The position numbers were made by a program, and so were the translations under genes. From Oligoflexia bacterium (GTDB taxonomy: Bacteria; Bdellovibrionota; UBA1018; CAIPTA01; JAALKR01): DNA of 38,448 bases. Positions 7,515 through 15,840 of this stretch are shown piece after piece; position 1 is the first letter of the stretch, and every line of letters begins with the position of its first letter. The stretch covers positions 1-38,448 of the forward strand of contig JAALKR010000001.1 of NCBI GenBank assembly GCA_011087955.1, in the 5' to 3' direction. The notes under the pieces were generated by a model. That model made no database searches. It worked only from the letters and a program-made list of their open reading frames with translations, and was not told where the DNA came from.

Positions 7515-8195
7515 CTATTTTGAGAGTTCAATAAATGAAATTATCCGCTCACCGGTAGCCCCGTCTCGACGATAGGAGGGAAAGGCCTCCGGATCGCTAT
7601 GAGTGCAGAGCTGTAAACGATCCACAGCGATGTTAAGACTCAATCTCTTCGATACCGCTTCTAGTTGCCGAAAATTTTCTGCTTCTAAATCAAAATAGAA
7701 TTTTTCCCGACCATTTACTATACCTTTCGAATTCGGTTTTACGTGTGGAAAGGCGTCCATCACATCCTGCCCAACTTCAAAGGCCTCCTTGGAAATACAA
7801 GGGCCAATGACCGCAACTAACGATTTCACTCCCTGAACTTTTTGAACAAACTCTTCTACAGCCCGCTCCACAATATGTCTCGCTGTCCCTCGCCAGCCGG
7901 CATGAACTAGAAGTACAGCTTTTGCGCTCCCACTCGAATCCAGAGGGACAAATAGCACTGGAGCACAGTCAGCAGTTTGAACGGCAATCGGAAGCTCTAA
8001 TTCACTTGTCGCTAGGGCATCGGCTTCCGTTTTTTTTAATTCTCGCTCACTCGCCCACAGTAACTTTGTACCATGCACCTGCTTAGCCATCGAAACTCGG
8101 GATTCCCAGTCATCTCGAACAACACTATCCGTTTTCCGCGTGAGGAATCCGTGTCGAATATTTGGGATCTTTGCTAGCAATTCAGAAGTGATCAT
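7515..8195 (-). CDS. pgeF: PgeF/YfiH-type purine nucleoside phosphorylase (laccase-domain protein)
   Basis: The ATG at 8195 follows an AGG motif; a TTG at 8201 is an alternative. The 226-residue product carries the family landmarks: VHGTK, QTADCAPVLF, VHAGWRGTA, IGPCIS and a C-terminal CTHSDPEAFPSYRRDG. The conserved cysteine and histidines form the zinc site. Family members are known both for purine nucleoside phosphorolysis/deamination and for correcting wrong amino acids in peptidoglycan precursors (E. coli PgeF). The gene often follows rluD, as it does here with a gap of about 17 bases. Confidence 0.9.
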   Translation of the reverse strand: MITSELLAKIPNIRHGFLTRKTDSVVRDDWESRVSMAKQVHGTKLLWASERELKKTEADALATSELELPIAVQTADCAPVLFVPLDSSGSAKAVLLVHAGWRGTARHIVERAVEEFVQKVQGVKSLVAVIGPCISKEAFEVGQDVMDAFPHVKPNSKGIVNGREKFYFDLEAENFRQLEAVSKRLSLNIAVDRLQLCTHSDPEAFPSYRRDGATGERIISFIELSK

Positions 8196-8212
8196 AGTCA
8201 AGGCCTATATAG

Positions 8213-9253
8213 TCAGGATCTATACTGAACGGAAAAAGCGCGAAAGTCAGCTAAAACCGACTCAAAATCCGGAGGCAAGTTTGAGTCAAATTTAACCCTT
8301 TCCTGGGAAAGTGGATGAGTGAAGCCAAGCTCTTTAGCATGTAGCATCTGCCGGCTTTCAATATTGGCCATCTCGTCTAGCCTGCGGGCAAACTCCAAGT
8401 TTTCTCTGCACATAATGCGCATAGCAGCCTCTTTGTTCTTTCGAGCTGGACGAGTCGCGTTTAAGTACATGCCATCACCGACCAGTGGGAACCCATTGTG
8501 GCTAAAGTGAACTCGAATTTGGTGCGTACGTCCGGTTTCTAACTCCGCTTCAAACAAGGTAGCGATCTTAAAAGACTCAATTCGACGAAAGCGAGTTATT
8601 GCTGATTTTCCTTTCTCCTGAATAGCCATTCTTTGACGATTGCCTGGATCGCGTCCGATATTTCCACGCCACTCGCCCTTCTCGGGGAGCACGCCCCAGC
8701 AAATTCCTTGGTAGCAACGATGTATTGAATGGTCATGGAATTGTTTCCCAAGTTCAACTTGAGCTCCATCGTTCTTTGCGACAACCAGAAGGCCACTAGT
8801 ATTTTTGTCAATTCTATGGACTATCCCTGGACGAATATCCTGGTACACATTTACGACGCGCACTCCAGTACTTAGGTTATTCTCACCATAACGATGCATG
8901 AGTCCATTCACCAATGTACCGCTCCAATTTCCTTGTGCTGGATGCACCACCATTCCTGGAGGCTTATTCACAATCACCAGTTCATCATCTTCATACACAA
9001 TATCTAAAGGAATATCTTCAGGCATGATGCCGATATTGACTGGCTCTGCTTCAATCTGAATCGAGACTAAATCTCCGGCGTGAACTCGGTGACTAGCTTT
9101 GCTCTTGCTTTTGTTTAAAAGGATTTTGCCTCGTTCGATTAATTTCTGAACCTTTGATCGAGTGAGTTCTGGGAAGTGCATAACCACACATGCGTCCAGG
9201 CGGGAATGATCTTCTGCTGAGGTCCATTCCTGCCATAGATCATTTTCAGTCAT
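8213..9253 (-). CDS. rluD: 23S rRNA pseudouridine synthase, RluD-like
   Basis: The product has an N-terminal S4 RNA-binding domain (LTRSKVQKLIERGKILLN, near residues 32-50), then a pseudouridine synthase domain with NKPPGMVVHPA and the catalytic motif HRIDKNTSG (Asp150, counted from a GTG one codon upstream). The length (about 346) is typical of the RluA/C/D group. RluD modifies the 23S rRNA stem-loop 69. Substrate choice cannot be proved from sequence, but RluD is the common assignment next to pgeF. The ATG at 9253 overlaps the stop of the J/HTH gene (TGATG); a GTG at 9256 is also possible. Translation is thus likely coupled. Confidence 0.88.
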   Translation of the reverse strand: MTENDLWQEWTSAEDHSRLDACVVMHFPELTRSKVQKLIERGKILLNKSKSKASHRVHAGDLVSIQIEAEPVNIGIMPEDIPLDIVYEDDELVIVNKPPGMVVHPAQGNWSGTLVNGLMHRYGENNLSTGVRVVNVYQDIRPGIVHRIDKNTSGLLVVAKNDGAQVELGKQFHDHSIHRCYQGICWGVLPEKGEWRGNIGRDPGNRQRMAIQEKGKSAITRFRRIESFKIATLFEAELETGRTHQIRVHFSHNGFPLVGDGMYLNATRPARKNKEAAMRIMCRENLEFARRLDEMANIESRQMLHAKELGFTHPLSQERVKFDSNLPPDFESVLADFRAFSVQYRS

Positions 9254-10056
9254 CACATTCCATGAGATTCGCGCAAATATTGAAAGTTGCGCATATATCC
9301 CGTAGCGACGATTTTTGTATCTAGGCGCAGAGCTTTCGCGTATTGGATTACAAAGCCCCTTACATACACTGGTGCTGGTAGTTTTTCCAGGTCATCTCTT
9401 TCGAGAGAATCTATGTGTTTACGAGATAGTTTCGTAAACTCCATGATTTCATCCATGGTGATACTTTTTAGCTCTCTCAACTCCTTTAATAGAGGTCCAT
9501 CGATTTTCTCTACTTCTTCAATAATTTCTTTGAAATTTGGCAAATTCTCTGACTTCTTGGTCTGAATATAGTGCCCATGAAGCGCGAAGTGATTTATAGC
9601 TCCTGTCCGACCCGTCGAATCCAGCAATTGGTTATCGAGGCTACCGAGACTACCGGGGCTATCTAGCTCGTCGAAATTATCTAGCCCGTTGGGGTTATCG
9701 AGATTATCTCGCTCATCTACAAAGCCGATCTCAGCAACTTCTTCTCCCCCTTCGATTCGTATGGATTTCGACTCAACTCTAGGGTTTGTATCCGTTCTGA
9801 TGACCATGAGTCCATGCTCTCGGTCATATAGCTTGCGTCGTTGGGCATCGGATAGAGTAGAATATGCTCCTTCGATCTCTTCCATGATTTGCTTTGATTC
9901 TTCCGGGCTGAATAAACTATATGAGGCTAGCGAAGTTGGAGAATACGCATTCTTCGCTCGAACATAAGCCTCTTGTATTGCCTCTGGTGTCGAATTCATA
10001 GGGATATCTAAAATTTCGTAATACGTCCGAGTCCGCTCTTCGACCATATCAATCAT
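9253..10056 (-). CDS. J-domain-like plus RodZ-type HTH protein
   Basis: This 267-residue protein begins with a DnaJ-like helix set (TYYEILDIPMNSTPEAIQ, residues 11-80). The essential HPD tripeptide is replaced by Ser-Pro-Thr (39-41), so it should not stimulate Hsp70 in the usual way. A low-complexity run of Leu-Asp units follows (118-147). The C-terminus (about 188-255) matches the RodZ-like HTH_25: LKSITMDEIMEFTKLS and LPAPVYVRGFVIQYAK. Unlike RodZ, it has no membrane helix. It overlaps both neighbours by 1-4 bases, which suggests translational coupling with the FlhG/MinD-like ATPase. A regulatory or positioning role is plausible but unproved. Confidence 0.75.
   Translation of the reverse strand: MIDMVEERTRTYYEILDIPMNSTPEAIQEAYVRAKNAYSPTSLASYSLFSPEESKQIMEEIEGAYSTLSDAQRRKLYDREHGLMVIRTDTNPRVESKSIRIEGGEEVAEIGFVDERDNLDNPNGLDNFDELDSPGSLGSLDNQLLDSTGRTGAINHFALHGHYIQTKKSENLPNFKEIIEEVEKIDGPLLKELRELKSITMDEIMEFTKLSRKHIDSLERDDLEKLPAPVYVRGFVIQYAKALRLDTKIVATGYMRNFQYLRESHGM
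9616..9705 (-). repeat. Imperfect 18-bp tandem repeats encoding Leu-Asp hexapeptides
   Basis: Within the J/HTH gene, residues 118-147 repeat a six-residue unit: LDNPNG, LDNFDE, LDSPGS, then shorter LGSLDN and LLDSTG. At DNA level the units share CT(C/A)GATAA-like cores about 18 bases apart. This is an acidic, probably disordered linker that could change length by slippage. Confidence 0.7.
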
Positions 10057-11078
10057 AATTGTACTGTCCTGCCTTGTTGCTTAATAGGATTCGCTTGCTG
10101 AATACAATCCACCTCTTCTTTAAGAAGAGTTCCGACGATACCTTGGACCTTTGGCATAATGGGTGAGGCAGGAAACTCTAAGGCCAGTGGGCGCTTCCGT
10201 CGAACAGATTGCCATACAGCCGAATCATATTCGAGGTGTCCGAGATAATCGATACTTAACCCAAAGTACTTGCGACAGACATTACGAATGCCATAACCAA
10301 CATCCACATCGGCCTGCGTTCTTATTTGATTCAAAACAAATTTCAAATCAAAATTTTGAATCGCCGATCGCACCCTAGATCCCAGCATTGGGTGCTCTCG
10401 CTCCAATTGGCGAAGCAGATCGGCAGGAGTAGCAATATTCAGCTTGGCTTTACGCTCCATTAGGCGATCCACCATATTGTGCACATCGAAAGCTCGTTCG
10501 ACATGCTTTAGCTTGCGATAAAAAGCTGACTTGATAAATCGATAGGTATTCTCGACGCTGGTAGATTCCGGCAAGACCGTAAGAATTCCTACGTCCGCTG
10601 AAAGAAAAAAATCTAGTGTATTGAATGTAGTTCCGGCGCCTAAATCCAAAACGACATAATCACAGCTTAATGTTCGAATTTTAGAAAGTAATTTTTGTTT
10701 TTGCACATGCGAAATATTTGCGATACTGATGGAGTCTTGCGCGCCACTAATTATTTGTAAATTGTTTACACACGCTGGTCGTGCAAGTTCCTGCATCGAC
10801 ACGATTTTGCGTTCAAAATAATCTGTGAAACTTGGCAAGCCACTACTGTCCACACCAAGTGCGGTGTGCATATTCGCGCCACCAAGATCCAAGTCTAAAA
10901 CAATAACTCTAGCACCAGTGCGTGCTAAAGTGATCGCTACATTTGCCGCAAGCAAAGTCTTCCCGACCCCACCTTTTCCACCACCCACAGCCCAAATTTT
11001 TGGCGCTCGATCTTGGTCGCCATCACTAGCTTTCAGCTCTGCCAACCGTTGCGTATTCCTTGCTGTCAGATTTTCCAC
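10053..11078 (-). CDS. MinD/FlhG-like P-loop ATPase
   Basis: This 341-residue ATPase has a deviant Walker A, GGKGGVGKT (residues 33-41), the motif LDLDLGGAN (61-69) and a Walker-B-like VVLDLGAGT, all typical of the MinD/ParA/FlhG family. The C-terminal part (NVCRKYFGLSIDYLGHLEYD) resembles FlhG/MinD, where a C-terminal helix can bind membrane. No flagellar or Min partner genes are in the window. It is probably the first gene of a six-gene operon running to tatD and overlaps the J/HTH gene by four bases (ATGA). A role in positioning a cell structure, or in gene control together with the HTH protein, is inference. Confidence 0.82.
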   Translation of the reverse strand: MENLTARNTQRLAELKASDGDQDRAPKIWAVGGGKGGVGKTLLAANVAITLARTGARVIVLDLDLGGANMHTALGVDSSGLPSFTDYFERKIVSMQELARPACVNNLQIISGAQDSISIANISHVQKQKLLSKIRTLSCDYVVLDLGAGTTFNTLDFFLSADVGILTVLPESTSVENTYRFIKSAFYRKLKHVERAFDVHNMVDRLMERKAKLNIATPADLLRQLEREHPMLGSRVRSAIQNFDLKFVLNQIRTQADVDVGYGIRNVCRKYFGLSIDYLGHLEYDSAVWQSVRRKRPLALEFPASPIMPKVQGIVGTLLKEEVDCIQQANPIKQQGRTVQL

Positions 11079-11149
11079 TCACCACCTCATGTTGTGAAAG
11101 AGCATCGTCATCCCTAAGTAAAATTATTTCTTATTACAACATAGAAAGT

Positions 11150-11174
11150 CAATGATTCCTTCGATTTATCATTG
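11150..11174. promoter_or_regulatory. Inverted repeat in the divergent promoter region
   Basis: CAATGAT (11150-11156) and ATCATTG (11168-11174) form perfect 7-bp arms around an 11-base spacer. They lie in the 140-base gap between the divergently read MinD/FlhG-like operon and the dolichol-kinase-like gene. Size and position fit an operator for a dimeric regulator. There is no direct proof of binding. Confidence 0.4.
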
Positions 11175-11219
11175 GTATTCCGGTTGTAATCTCCGAAAGA
11201 GAAGAGCAAGCTAGAGAAA

Positions 11220-11858
11220 ATGAACGTTACAAAACTACACCGGAGAAGCGACCTCCACCTTGCTCGCAAAGGCTTCCACATATTCACCGGGTTATTAATT
11301 CTTTATCCATTCTGGTTGCTTGGCCAACCAACAGAGTTTATGGCGGCGATGCTTGGGATTATGCTGAGTATGGTGATGTCAGTGGAGTATGCTCGACGAA
11401 ATCTTCTTGGCTTCAATCGCAACGTCGTGAAGATTCTCGGCCCGATCATGCGCCAAAGCGAAGTAAAGCAGGCCTCTGGTGTGCCGTTCTATGTCGGCTC
11501 CTGTTTAGTCGCAATTTTAATTTTCCCTAAACATATTGCATTGTTAGCTATCCTTCATTTGATTTTTGGTGATCCGTCTTCCTCCTTTTTCGGAGTTCTC
11601 TTTGGCAAAGACAAGCTCTTTCCAAATAAGTCCCTACAAGGGACTCTGGGAGGGTTTGTTGCATGTATGACGGTCACTTGGATCTACCTCTTCAGCACGG
11701 GATTGGGGGAAGGCCGGCAGGTCCTATTGGCTATGATTGGTGGGGTATCGGGGGCAATTGCAGAGCTTCTGCCCCTAAACATAGACGATAATTTCACCAT
11801 CCCTTTAATTTCTGGGTCCATTACGTACCTGGCGTTTTGGTCCGCGGGCGTCCTTTGA
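11220..11858 (+). CDS. Dolichol-kinase/CDP-DAG-synthase-like CTP-dependent membrane protein
   Basis: This 212-residue protein has about six hydrophobic segments. It carries a conserved cluster resembling the CTP-using kinases and cytidylyltransferases (SEC59, DGK1, CdsA): FGDPSSSFFGVLFGKDKLF, then NKSLQGTLGGF, with acidic residues near the C-terminus (LPLNIDDNF). An N-terminal ARKGFHIFTG is also typical of this group. By family it would phosphorylate a polyprenol or diacylglycerol using CTP, or activate a phospholipid; the exact substrate is not evident. It stands alone, divergent from the MinD/FlhG-like operon. Confidence 0.7.
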   Translation: MNVTKLHRRSDLHLARKGFHIFTGLLILYPFWLLGQPTEFMAAMLGIMLSMVMSVEYARRNLLGFNRNVVKILGPIMRQSEVKQASGVPFYVGSCLVAILIFPKHIALLAILHLIFGDPSSSFFGVLFGKDKLFPNKSLQGTLGGFVACMTVTWIYLFSTGLGEGRQVLLAMIGGVSGAIAELLPLNIDDNFTIPLISGSITYLAFWSAGVL

Positions 11859-12074
11859 CAGTCTCATTAGCCTAATTCGACGCTTCACTATAACAGCTAT
11901 GGATATAACATTGACTAGTGTCTAAGAAAATATACTTATTAAATTTGTTATTTTTAATATAATGCATTATTTAATTTTTAACATATTAGAATTACTACAT
12001 TTATTGAAAAGGCTAGCCTAGGCAATTGGCCTTAAATTTGCAGCTTTTCTGACTATGCTTGTCTGGAGGAAAAA
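11859..12074. other. A+T-rich intergenic region with dense palindromes
   Basis: This 216-base stretch holds no gene that can be supported. A very A+T-rich block (about 11925-12000) is followed by overlapping palindromes: AGGCTAGCCT near 12009-12020, GCCTAGGC, and an outer AAGGC/GCCTT pair ending near 12033. They lie some 30 bases ahead of the ribosome site of the next gene (GGAGGA at 12065-12070). It is probably the promoter region of the orphan exported protein. Confidence 0.35.
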
Positions 12075-13076
12075 GTGAATCGCTTTGTAATAATGATGAC
12101 ATTCAGTTTTTTTGCTTTAGTCGCTCTTGAGAATGCTCATCCACAACAACCAAATGATTTTGAGTGGGAGCTGATTCGCTCGCAATACTATCACCCAAAT
12201 CATAACCCAGATAACGACCATGAACGAACTACTACTGGACGCCGCCTGCTGACAAGGCGCCTGAGCACTCCATTAGAACTATATGGTGAGAATAAATTTT
12301 ATGACCTTCGCAGTGAATTGAAGATTATCTACGATAGCATGCATGAGCCGGTATACGTGGATGAACAGCACGAACGAGTACTTCGCTATGACCATTCTTT
12401 GGATAATCCATTTCAGACTGTGACGAAAGAATACAGTGAACAAGTTCGAGGAATTTGGGATGCTCGACTACGCGCGTGGTCTAAGCAGGAAACTCACCAC
12501 CAAACTAAGCGTGCCATTCATCGTGCAGATTTTACTTCACTCCCATTAAGGATTATGCGGAAACTCAAGGGTCTTCTTGGCGGTAGCAATATCTTTGGTG
12601 GCCAAGAGGAGCAAGACCCAGCCATTACAGATGTACGAACAAGAAACGACATTGCTATCCATAGAGAGGAACATGAGCGTAGAGAGCGGGAGAAACTTCT
12701 TCACCCTGCTTATAGCTCCTACAAACCAGATGCTTTATTGCCTACTCCAAAAGAACCAAAGAAACTGCGTTTTCGATCTCGAATGAATGCATTGAAACGC
12801 CAAGCGAATGTAACTGTTGAGAACCCACTAGTCACCACTAGCGCAAACTATAACCAAAAAGCTCTCGATAAAGTAGAACTCAAAGCGCGCCGTAGAGTCC
12901 CACTAGTAGACGTTGAGTCGACATTCTCCTATGGCATTCAACACAAAACCATTGTGATGAACGTACATAAACAGCTTTCCCGTGAATGGTCATGTGAGTT
13001 CGAATCAACAAAATCAGACCATAGCGATATTCAAACTCAACAGTCGCTTCGTCTAAACTATCTTTTTCGTTTCTAG
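12075..13076 (+). CDS. Exported protein of unknown function with outer-membrane-like C-terminus
   Basis: The GTG at 12075 is supported by GGAGGA five bases upstream. The 333-residue product has an N-terminal hydrophobic signal (RFVIMMTFSFFALVALENA) and a long, very charged and His/Arg-rich middle (residues about 25-255). The last 50 residues alternate polar and hydrophobic and end NYLFRF, like the terminal strand of an outer-membrane barrel. No known domain is recognised. It may be a surface or outer-membrane-anchored protein. It is convergent with the next gene, 15 bases away. Confidence 0.6.
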   Translation: MNRFVIMMTFSFFALVALENAHPQQPNDFEWELIRSQYYHPNHNPDNDHERTTTGRRLLTRRLSTPLELYGENKFYDLRSELKIIYDSMHEPVYVDEQHERVLRYDHSLDNPFQTVTKEYSEQVRGIWDARLRAWSKQETHHQTKRAIHRADFTSLPLRIMRKLKGLLGGSNIFGGQEEQDPAITDVRTRNDIAIHREEHERREREKLLHPAYSSYKPDALLPTPKEPKKLRFRSRMNALKRQANVTVENPLVTTSANYNQKALDKVELKARRRVPLVDVESTFSYGIQHKTIVMNVHKQLSREWSCEFESTKSDHSDIQTQQSLRLNYLFRF

Positions 13077-13091
13077 TTAATTTCTCAGAAT

Positions 13092-13598
13092 CTAGTTTCT
13101 AGTGAGTCGTACAATATGACTGTTTCGTGTGCCCTCATTGGTTCGCCAAAATACTATGACTGATTTTTTTGTGCTAACTCCAATGCGAAAGAACTCAGTA
13201 GAAACCGAATGGCGCCCCGGGTTTATTAGGGTGAGAAGTTCTTGAGAATTTCTTTCTTCACTGCTCCACTCGATCTTCTCGACAACATGTCCGTTTTGCT
13301 CACAATCTTGGAACCGTAATCGAACAGAGTCACCTCGAACCGGTATGCTTTCAGGAAATTTTCCTAGACAGCCAAGGTCAATTACCTGGCTCCGGATGCG
13401 GCTAAATTTTTTTTCCTTCGTCAACCCATTACCCTGTTCCTCAACACCTGCTAGGACACGCACGTCGACATCATTTACCGGCAAGTGTGACGAGCGAATG
13501 CTCTCCAGCCCAGCGAAAACTAACCAAAGAGCAACAATAAAAAATGCTGTACTTTCAATGCCTTGCCGTAACAGAATTTTATAGTATTTGCGCTTCAT
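13092..13598 (-). CDS. Membrane-anchored protein of unknown function
   Basis: This 168-residue product has a basic N-terminus (MKRKYYKILLRQ) and one hydrophobic helix (TAFFIVALWLVFAGL, about residues 17-31). A soluble region follows that is probably periplasmic and contains two cysteines (DLGCLG, QDCEQN). The middle (VRLRFQDCEQNGHVVEKIEW) looks beta-rich. No family is recognised. It lies divergent from the histidine kinase with only 52 bases between starts, so the two could share control, but no link in function is shown. Confidence 0.55.
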   Translation of the reverse strand: MKRKYYKILLRQGIESTAFFIVALWLVFAGLESIRSSHLPVNDVDVRVLAGVEEQGNGLTKEKKFSRIRSQVIDLGCLGKFPESIPVRGDSVRLRFQDCEQNGHVVEKIEWSSEERNSQELLTLINPGRHSVSTEFFRIGVSTKKSVIVFWRTNEGTRNSHIVRLTRN

Positions 13599-13650
13599 CG
13601 ACTAGGTTTTCGGAAGTATTCGTCTCTAGCTTGAGCTATAGTGCACGCCT

Positions 13651-15840
13651 ATGGAGATTGCGCCCATTAACCTACTATTCGAATCTGCCCTGATCGTCGG
13701 ATCAGTGTGTCTAAGCTTATCCGTTTTGGTCCTGGCGCATGGGCTGGGCCACAAGCTGCACCTGGCTTACTCAGCGTTGGCATTCAATATTTCAGTGTGG
13801 GCGCTTTCGTTCTTTATTTCAGAGGTTTTAGGGTTACGTGCTTTCGAAAGTATCCATATTATAGCCAACTTGCTACTGGCACCGACATCGATGTACTTTA
13901 TGAAGTCGCTCTTGCGACCGCAAGGTGCGTTTTTCCAATGGCTGACGCGAATTAGTTTTTTACTTGCTTTGCTTTTGATCCCTCTAGTTACTTTTGGGCT
14001 GGATCGCCATACTTGGATTCGTGACGCTTCCTACTTCTCTCCAGGACTAATCATCTTTGCGGTGCTGTATCTCTACCTCAGTGAAGCTTTAGGTATGGTG
14101 AATCCGCGTAATGCTTCTCTATCAAAGCTGCGTAGAAAGGATTTTATTTCTGCCTTGCGCCGCCGGAACATGGGTATCTATCTTGGCGGTACAATCTTGA
14201 CAGTAATCTGTAGCCAGAACAGAGTCTCCATTCTTGGAGAAGTTATTCCATCCATAGGAAATTTTTTACTGGCCGTTTACATGTTCTTCCTAAAGGACAT
14301 CGTACTTCAGCAAGAGTATGCAAGCTTACGGCGCTTAGTCGGTGCGGCTTTGGCTGACAATGGAGCTGCGGTCGCAGTCATGCTTGTCTTCTTAATTACA
14401 ACAGTATGGGTTCGAGATGACCCAGTTCTCTTTGTACTAAATACATTCTTAGCAGCATATATTGCAACTATGTCCATAGCTCCTTTTCGAAAGCTACTCG
14501 TTACTGCTTATGAAAGAGTATTCTTTAAGGAAGCTAAACGGCTAGAGATTTCTGCCTCCAAAGCAGTTCAGGAGCTAGCAACCGTCTTTGATCGGAAATC
14601 TATCGTTTCAGTGACGAAGGATTATTTACGCCGCTCTCTATACACGCGCATAGTGTCTTTGTATTTGCTAGATGAAGAAGGCAAACAATTTGTAAAATTT
14701 TACGACGCTACTGTGGAGCACACATTGCCACAGACTTTATCTCTTGCCTATCCACTGGTTCAGCATTGGCAACGCAGTAGAGATTGGAAGCCAGTTCTAG
14801 TTTCTGAAATGGAAGCAGCTTCCGATTATGTAACTGGCGCAGCCCGATCAGTTGCCGTTCATCTGACACTTGAGTCTCTACAACGCTTGGACTCAAGCCT
14901 AGCACTCCCATTTATCCACGAGAGGCGCGTGCTTGGATTTTGTACGTTAGCACCAAAAGGCCCTCCCGGTCCTTGGAGAAGTTCATGGGGGATTCTGCCA
15001 CTACTAGAGCCGTTCTTTCGCAAGAGTGCGCAAGCAATTAATGATTTAGATGTCTATTCTCAATTACGCGAGAAAGATCGACTTGCAGTTTTAGGTGAAA
15101 TGTCCGCTGGTTTAGCACACGAGATTCGCAATCCACTAGGCGCGATTAAGGGCGCAGCCCAAGTGATGAAGACTCATCGTGACGATCCTCCTGAGTCAAT
15201 GGTAGATATCATCATTGAGGAAGTAGATCGCTTGGATGGGGTAGTTACTCAGTTCCTAAACTATTCGAAGCCATTTAAAGGCGAATCAAGGTTTACAGAT
15301 TTACGTGTGGTAATTGAAAGTGCAATTCGTCGATTTAATCGACAACGCAATAGGGATTTAGAAATAGAATTAGAACTTCACTTAGCGGAAGAATTACCTC
15401 CAGCCTTTTGTCAGCCGGATCTTATATCGCAGGTAATTAGCAATTTATTGGATAATGCTCGAGAGGCGCTTCGAGAGGCATGGGCCAAAAATAATTCAAA
15501 AGACGGTTCACCTAAACTGCATGTAACTCTAGAAGCAGAGAATAATAGCCAAGTTAGTTTGTTTACGATAACAGTTCAAGATAATGGAATCGGTATTAAG
15601 AAAGAGTACTTGGACAAAGTTTTTATTCCATTCTTTACATCCTCAAAGAATGGAACTGGCCTTGGGTTGCCGATTTGTCAACGGATTGCGGAAGCTCATG
15701 GTGGCAGAATGGAGATTAATAGCGATAAAAATAGAGGTACAACTGCTGTGCTGAGATTTCCATCTAGACTAGAAAAAGAAATGAGTGATGGCTTGATGAA
15801 AGGGATGACAGTCCAATTGAAAGGAGTGACGGTCCAATGA
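13651..15840 (+). CDS. Membrane sensor histidine kinase with GAF-type region
   Basis: This 729-residue sensor has an N-terminal membrane domain with about nine hydrophobic segments (residues 1-290). A GAF-like region follows (about 310-460), then HisKA with GEMSAGLAHEIRNPLG (phospho-accepting His490) and an HATPase_c domain with the N box ISNLLDNAREAL, G1 box VQDNGIGI and G2 box NGTGLGLPIC. All kinase motifs look intact. The layout recalls PrsK-type kinases. The stop overlaps the start of the response regulator by four bases (ATGA), marking them as a cognate pair. The signal sensed is unknown. Confidence 0.88.
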   Translation: MEIAPINLLFESALIVGSVCLSLSVLVLAHGLGHKLHLAYSALAFNISVWALSFFISEVLGLRAFESIHIIANLLLAPTSMYFMKSLLRPQGAFFQWLTRISFLLALLLIPLVTFGLDRHTWIRDASYFSPGLIIFAVLYLYLSEALGMVNPRNASLSKLRRKDFISALRRRNMGIYLGGTILTVICSQNRVSILGEVIPSIGNFLLAVYMFFLKDIVLQQEYASLRRLVGAALADNGAAVAVMLVFLITTVWVRDDPVLFVLNTFLAAYIATMSIAPFRKLLVTAYERVFFKEAKRLEISASKAVQELATVFDRKSIVSVTKDYLRRSLYTRIVSLYLLDEEGKQFVKFYDATVEHTLPQTLSLAYPLVQHWQRSRDWKPVLVSEMEAASDYVTGAARSVAVHLTLESLQRLDSSLALPFIHERRVLGFCTLAPKGPPGPWRSSWGILPLLEPFFRKSAQAINDLDVYSQLREKDRLAVLGEMSAGLAHEIRNPLGAIKGAAQVMKTHRDDPPESMVDIIIEEVDRLDGVVTQFLNYSKPFKGESRFTDLRVVIESAIRRFNRQRNRDLEIELELHLAEELPPAFCQPDLISQVISNLLDNAREALREAWAKNNSKDGSPKLHVTLEAENNSQVSLFTITVQDNGIGIKKEYLDKVFIPFFTSSKNGTGLGLPICQRIAEAHGGRMEINSDKNRGTTAVLRFPSRLEKEMSDGLMKGMTVQLKGVTVQ

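Noticed and set aside
12004-12037. TTGAAA ... TTAAAT considered as a sigma-70 promoter.
   Set aside because: The spacer is 22 bases, too long for a normal promoter.
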